Positions 62,903 to 64,000 of a stretch of DNA of 64,000 bases are shown here, in pieces. The DNA is from Sphingomonas sp. Leaf34 (GTDB taxonomy: Bacteria; Pseudomonadota; Alphaproteobacteria; Sphingomonadales; Sphingomonadaceae). Position 1 is the first letter of the stretch, and each line of letters starts with the position of its first letter. The stretch covers positions 62,001 to 126,000 of the forward strand of contig NZ_LMLC01000005.1 in assembly GCF_001421805.1 (NCBI RefSeq), in the 5' to 3' direction. The notes under the pieces are model-generated. The model was not told where the DNA came from. It saw only the letters and a list, made by a program, of their open reading frames with translations, and did no database searches. The translations under genes and the position numbers were made by a program.

Positions 62903-64000
62903 TTAATCGTCGGCGGCGGGCACGTAGACACGCGCGGCGGTCGACAGCTTGTCGATGCACTCGGCGATATGGCTCTCGTCGATCACCAGCGGCGGCAGGA
63001 TGCGGATGACGTTCTCGCCCGCCGACACCAGCAGCAGATTGTGATGATCGCGCGCAAACGCGACGAACGCGCGGCTGTCGCTCTTGAGCTTCAGCCCGAG
63101 CATCAGCCCGGTGCCGCGGACGCTGTCGAACAGATGATCGTGATTGGGAATCATCTGCTCGAGCCCCTGCCGCAACCGGTCGCCCATCGCGGCGACGTGG
63201 TCGAGGAACCCGTCCTCCAGGATGACGTCGAGGATCGCCTCGCCCGCCGCCATCGCCAGCGGGTTGCCGCCATAGGTCGAGCCATGCGTGCCCGCGACCA
63301 TGCCCTTGGCCGCCTCCTCGGTCGCGAGGCACGCGCCGAGCGGGAAGCCGCCGCCAATGCCCTTGGCGACCGACATGATGTCGGGGGTGATGCCGTACAG
63401 CTCGTGCGCGAAGAACTTGCCGGTCCGGCCATAGCCGCACTGGACCTCGTCGAGGACGAGCAGCAGGCCGTGCTCGTCGCACGCTTTCCGCAGGCCCTGG
63501 AGAAATTCCGGGCTCGCCTGGCGGATACCGCCCTCGCCCTGGATCGGCTCGACCAGGAAGCCCGCGGTGTTGTCGTCGATCAGCGCGAGCGCGCCTTCGA
63601 GATCGTTGAACTTGGCATAGGCGAATCCGGGCAGCAACGGTTCGAACCCGTCGCGCATCTTGGCCTGGTTGGTCGCCGAGATCGCGCCGAGCGTGCGGCC
63701 GTGGAACGCGGTGTCGAACGTGATCAGCGTGTGCCGCTCAGGATTGCCGTTGGCGAAATGATAGCGCCGCGCGGTCTTGATCGCGCATTCGACCGCTTCC
63801 GCACCCGAATTGGTGAAGAAGACGGTGTCGGCAAAACTGTTGTCTACGAGCCGCTGCGCGAGATGCTCGCCTTGCGGTGACCCGTACAGGTTCGACACAT
63901 GCATCAGCGTGGCGGCCTGGTCGGCGATCGCCTTAGTCAGATGCGGGTGCGCGTGGCCGAGCGCGTTGACCGCGATGCCGCTGGCGAAATCGAGATATTG
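62903..64000 (-). CDS. argD: Acetylornithine/succinyldiaminopimelate aminotransferase (5' end outside window)
   Basis: Class III PLP aminotransferase of arginine (and lysine) synthesis. 366 codons are visible, and the frame stays open to the window end (YLDFASGIAVNALGHAHPHL), which is family N-terminal sequence, so the Met encoded at 63904 is internal. Motifs: FFTNSGAEAVECAIK, FHGRTLGAISAT, LVLDEVQCGYGRTGKFFAHE, and the PLP lysine in DIMSVAKGIGGGFPLGA. Upstream gene of argF and hslO. Confidence 0.95.
   Translation of the reverse strand, partial: QYLDFASGIAVNALGHAHPHLTKAIADQAATLMHVSNLYGSPQGEHLAQRLVDNSFADTVFFTNSGAEAVECAIKTARRYHFANGNPERHTLITFDTAFHGRTLGAISATNQAKMRDGFEPLLPGFAYAKFNDLEGALALIDDNTAGFLVEPIQGEGGIRQASPEFLQGLRKACDEHGLLLVLDEVQCGYGRTGKFFAHELYGITPDIMSVAKGIGGGFPLGACLATEEAAKGMVAGTHGSTYGGNPLAMAAGEAILDVILEDGFLDHVAAMGDRLRQGLEQMIPNHDHLFDSVRGTGLMLGLKLKSDSRAFVAFARDHHNLLLVSAGENVIRILPPLVIDESHIAECIDKLSTAARVYVPAADD

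Noticed and set aside
61886-63880. A 664-residue plus-strand reading frame
   Set aside because: It runs antisense to argF and argD, which have complete family motifs.
1-64000. tRNA or rRNA genes
   Set aside because: I looked through the intergenic regions and found no cloverleaf or rRNA signature.

Overview
The window is a contiguous piece of a high-GC alphaproteobacterial chromosome, almost certainly Sphingomonas or a close relative (Sphingomonadaceae). The evidence is a serine palmitoyltransferase matching the Sphingomonas enzyme at its known active-site residues, a PhyR/NepR/EcfG general stress response (GSR) locus, the scpAB-tatABC and argD-argF-hslO gene orders, and a bc1 complex cluster. 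I see no phage, plasmid, IS, tRNA, rRNA or CRISPR. The accessory material is mostly intergenic hairpin repeats.

Layout: 0-8.3 kb holds envelope genes: spt (cut by the window edge), a CHASE3-type hybrid kinase, the LPS exporter permeases lptF-lptG, a fatty acid desaturase and a GNAT-fold acyltransferase that may be a bacterial ceramide synthase. 8.3-15 kb holds a small secreted protein, an outer-membrane protein, xth, erpA, an M23 peptidase, bcp and glnE. 15-19.8 kb is the GSR locus: a NepR-like small ORF, ecfG, a one-TM micropeptide and phyR, then divergent nepR and a PhyP-like HWE-family protein with a degraded ATPase domain, an apparently undescribed EcfG-driven small RNA and an entericidin-type lipoprotein. 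19.9-32.3 kb holds tatCBA and scpBA, a chemoreceptor facing the other way, nagZ and tamB-tamA. 32.4-40.8 kb holds an S24 repressor divergent from a tiny HTH-like gene, a glutaryl-CoA dehydrogenase/CoA-transferase pair, a FucP-type sugar transporter, an orphan 2Fe-2S subunit, an RcnB-like protein and a prolyl-hydroxylase-like oxygenase. 40.9-48.7 kb holds rplY, pth, a second 2OG oxygenase, an alcohol dehydrogenase, ychF, an Excalibur protein, an NPP-type phosphodiesterase, a MaoC dehydratase and a Gly/Tyr-rich lipoprotein. 49.3-57.5 kb holds apt, petABC (bc1 complex), trmL, hemF, a GNAT protein, two paralogous membrane proteins and lipB. 57.5-64 kb holds two secreted proteins, queE-queC, hslO, argF and argD (cut by the window edge).

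The most interesting element is at 19401-19527. A perfect EcfG-type promoter (GGAAC-N16-CGTT) stands about ten bases before two consecutive perfect hairpins whose loops are runs of cytosine; the second is terminator-like. This is the architecture of a GSR-controlled small RNA with C-rich anti-Shine-Dalgarno loops, comparable in logic to GsrN of Caulobacter, placed right behind the GSR regulators. The same promoter motif occurs before nepR (17399) and before the Gly/Tyr-rich lipoprotein gene (48786, minus strand), sketching a local regulon.

Intergenic space is dominated by at least five families of inverted hairpin repeats (25-30 bp arms around 20-60 bp centres), mostly at 3' ends of genes, where they could act as bidirectional terminators. 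Starts were trimmed from the longest reading frame wherever a ribosome binding site or family homology pointed inward; such choices are noted.
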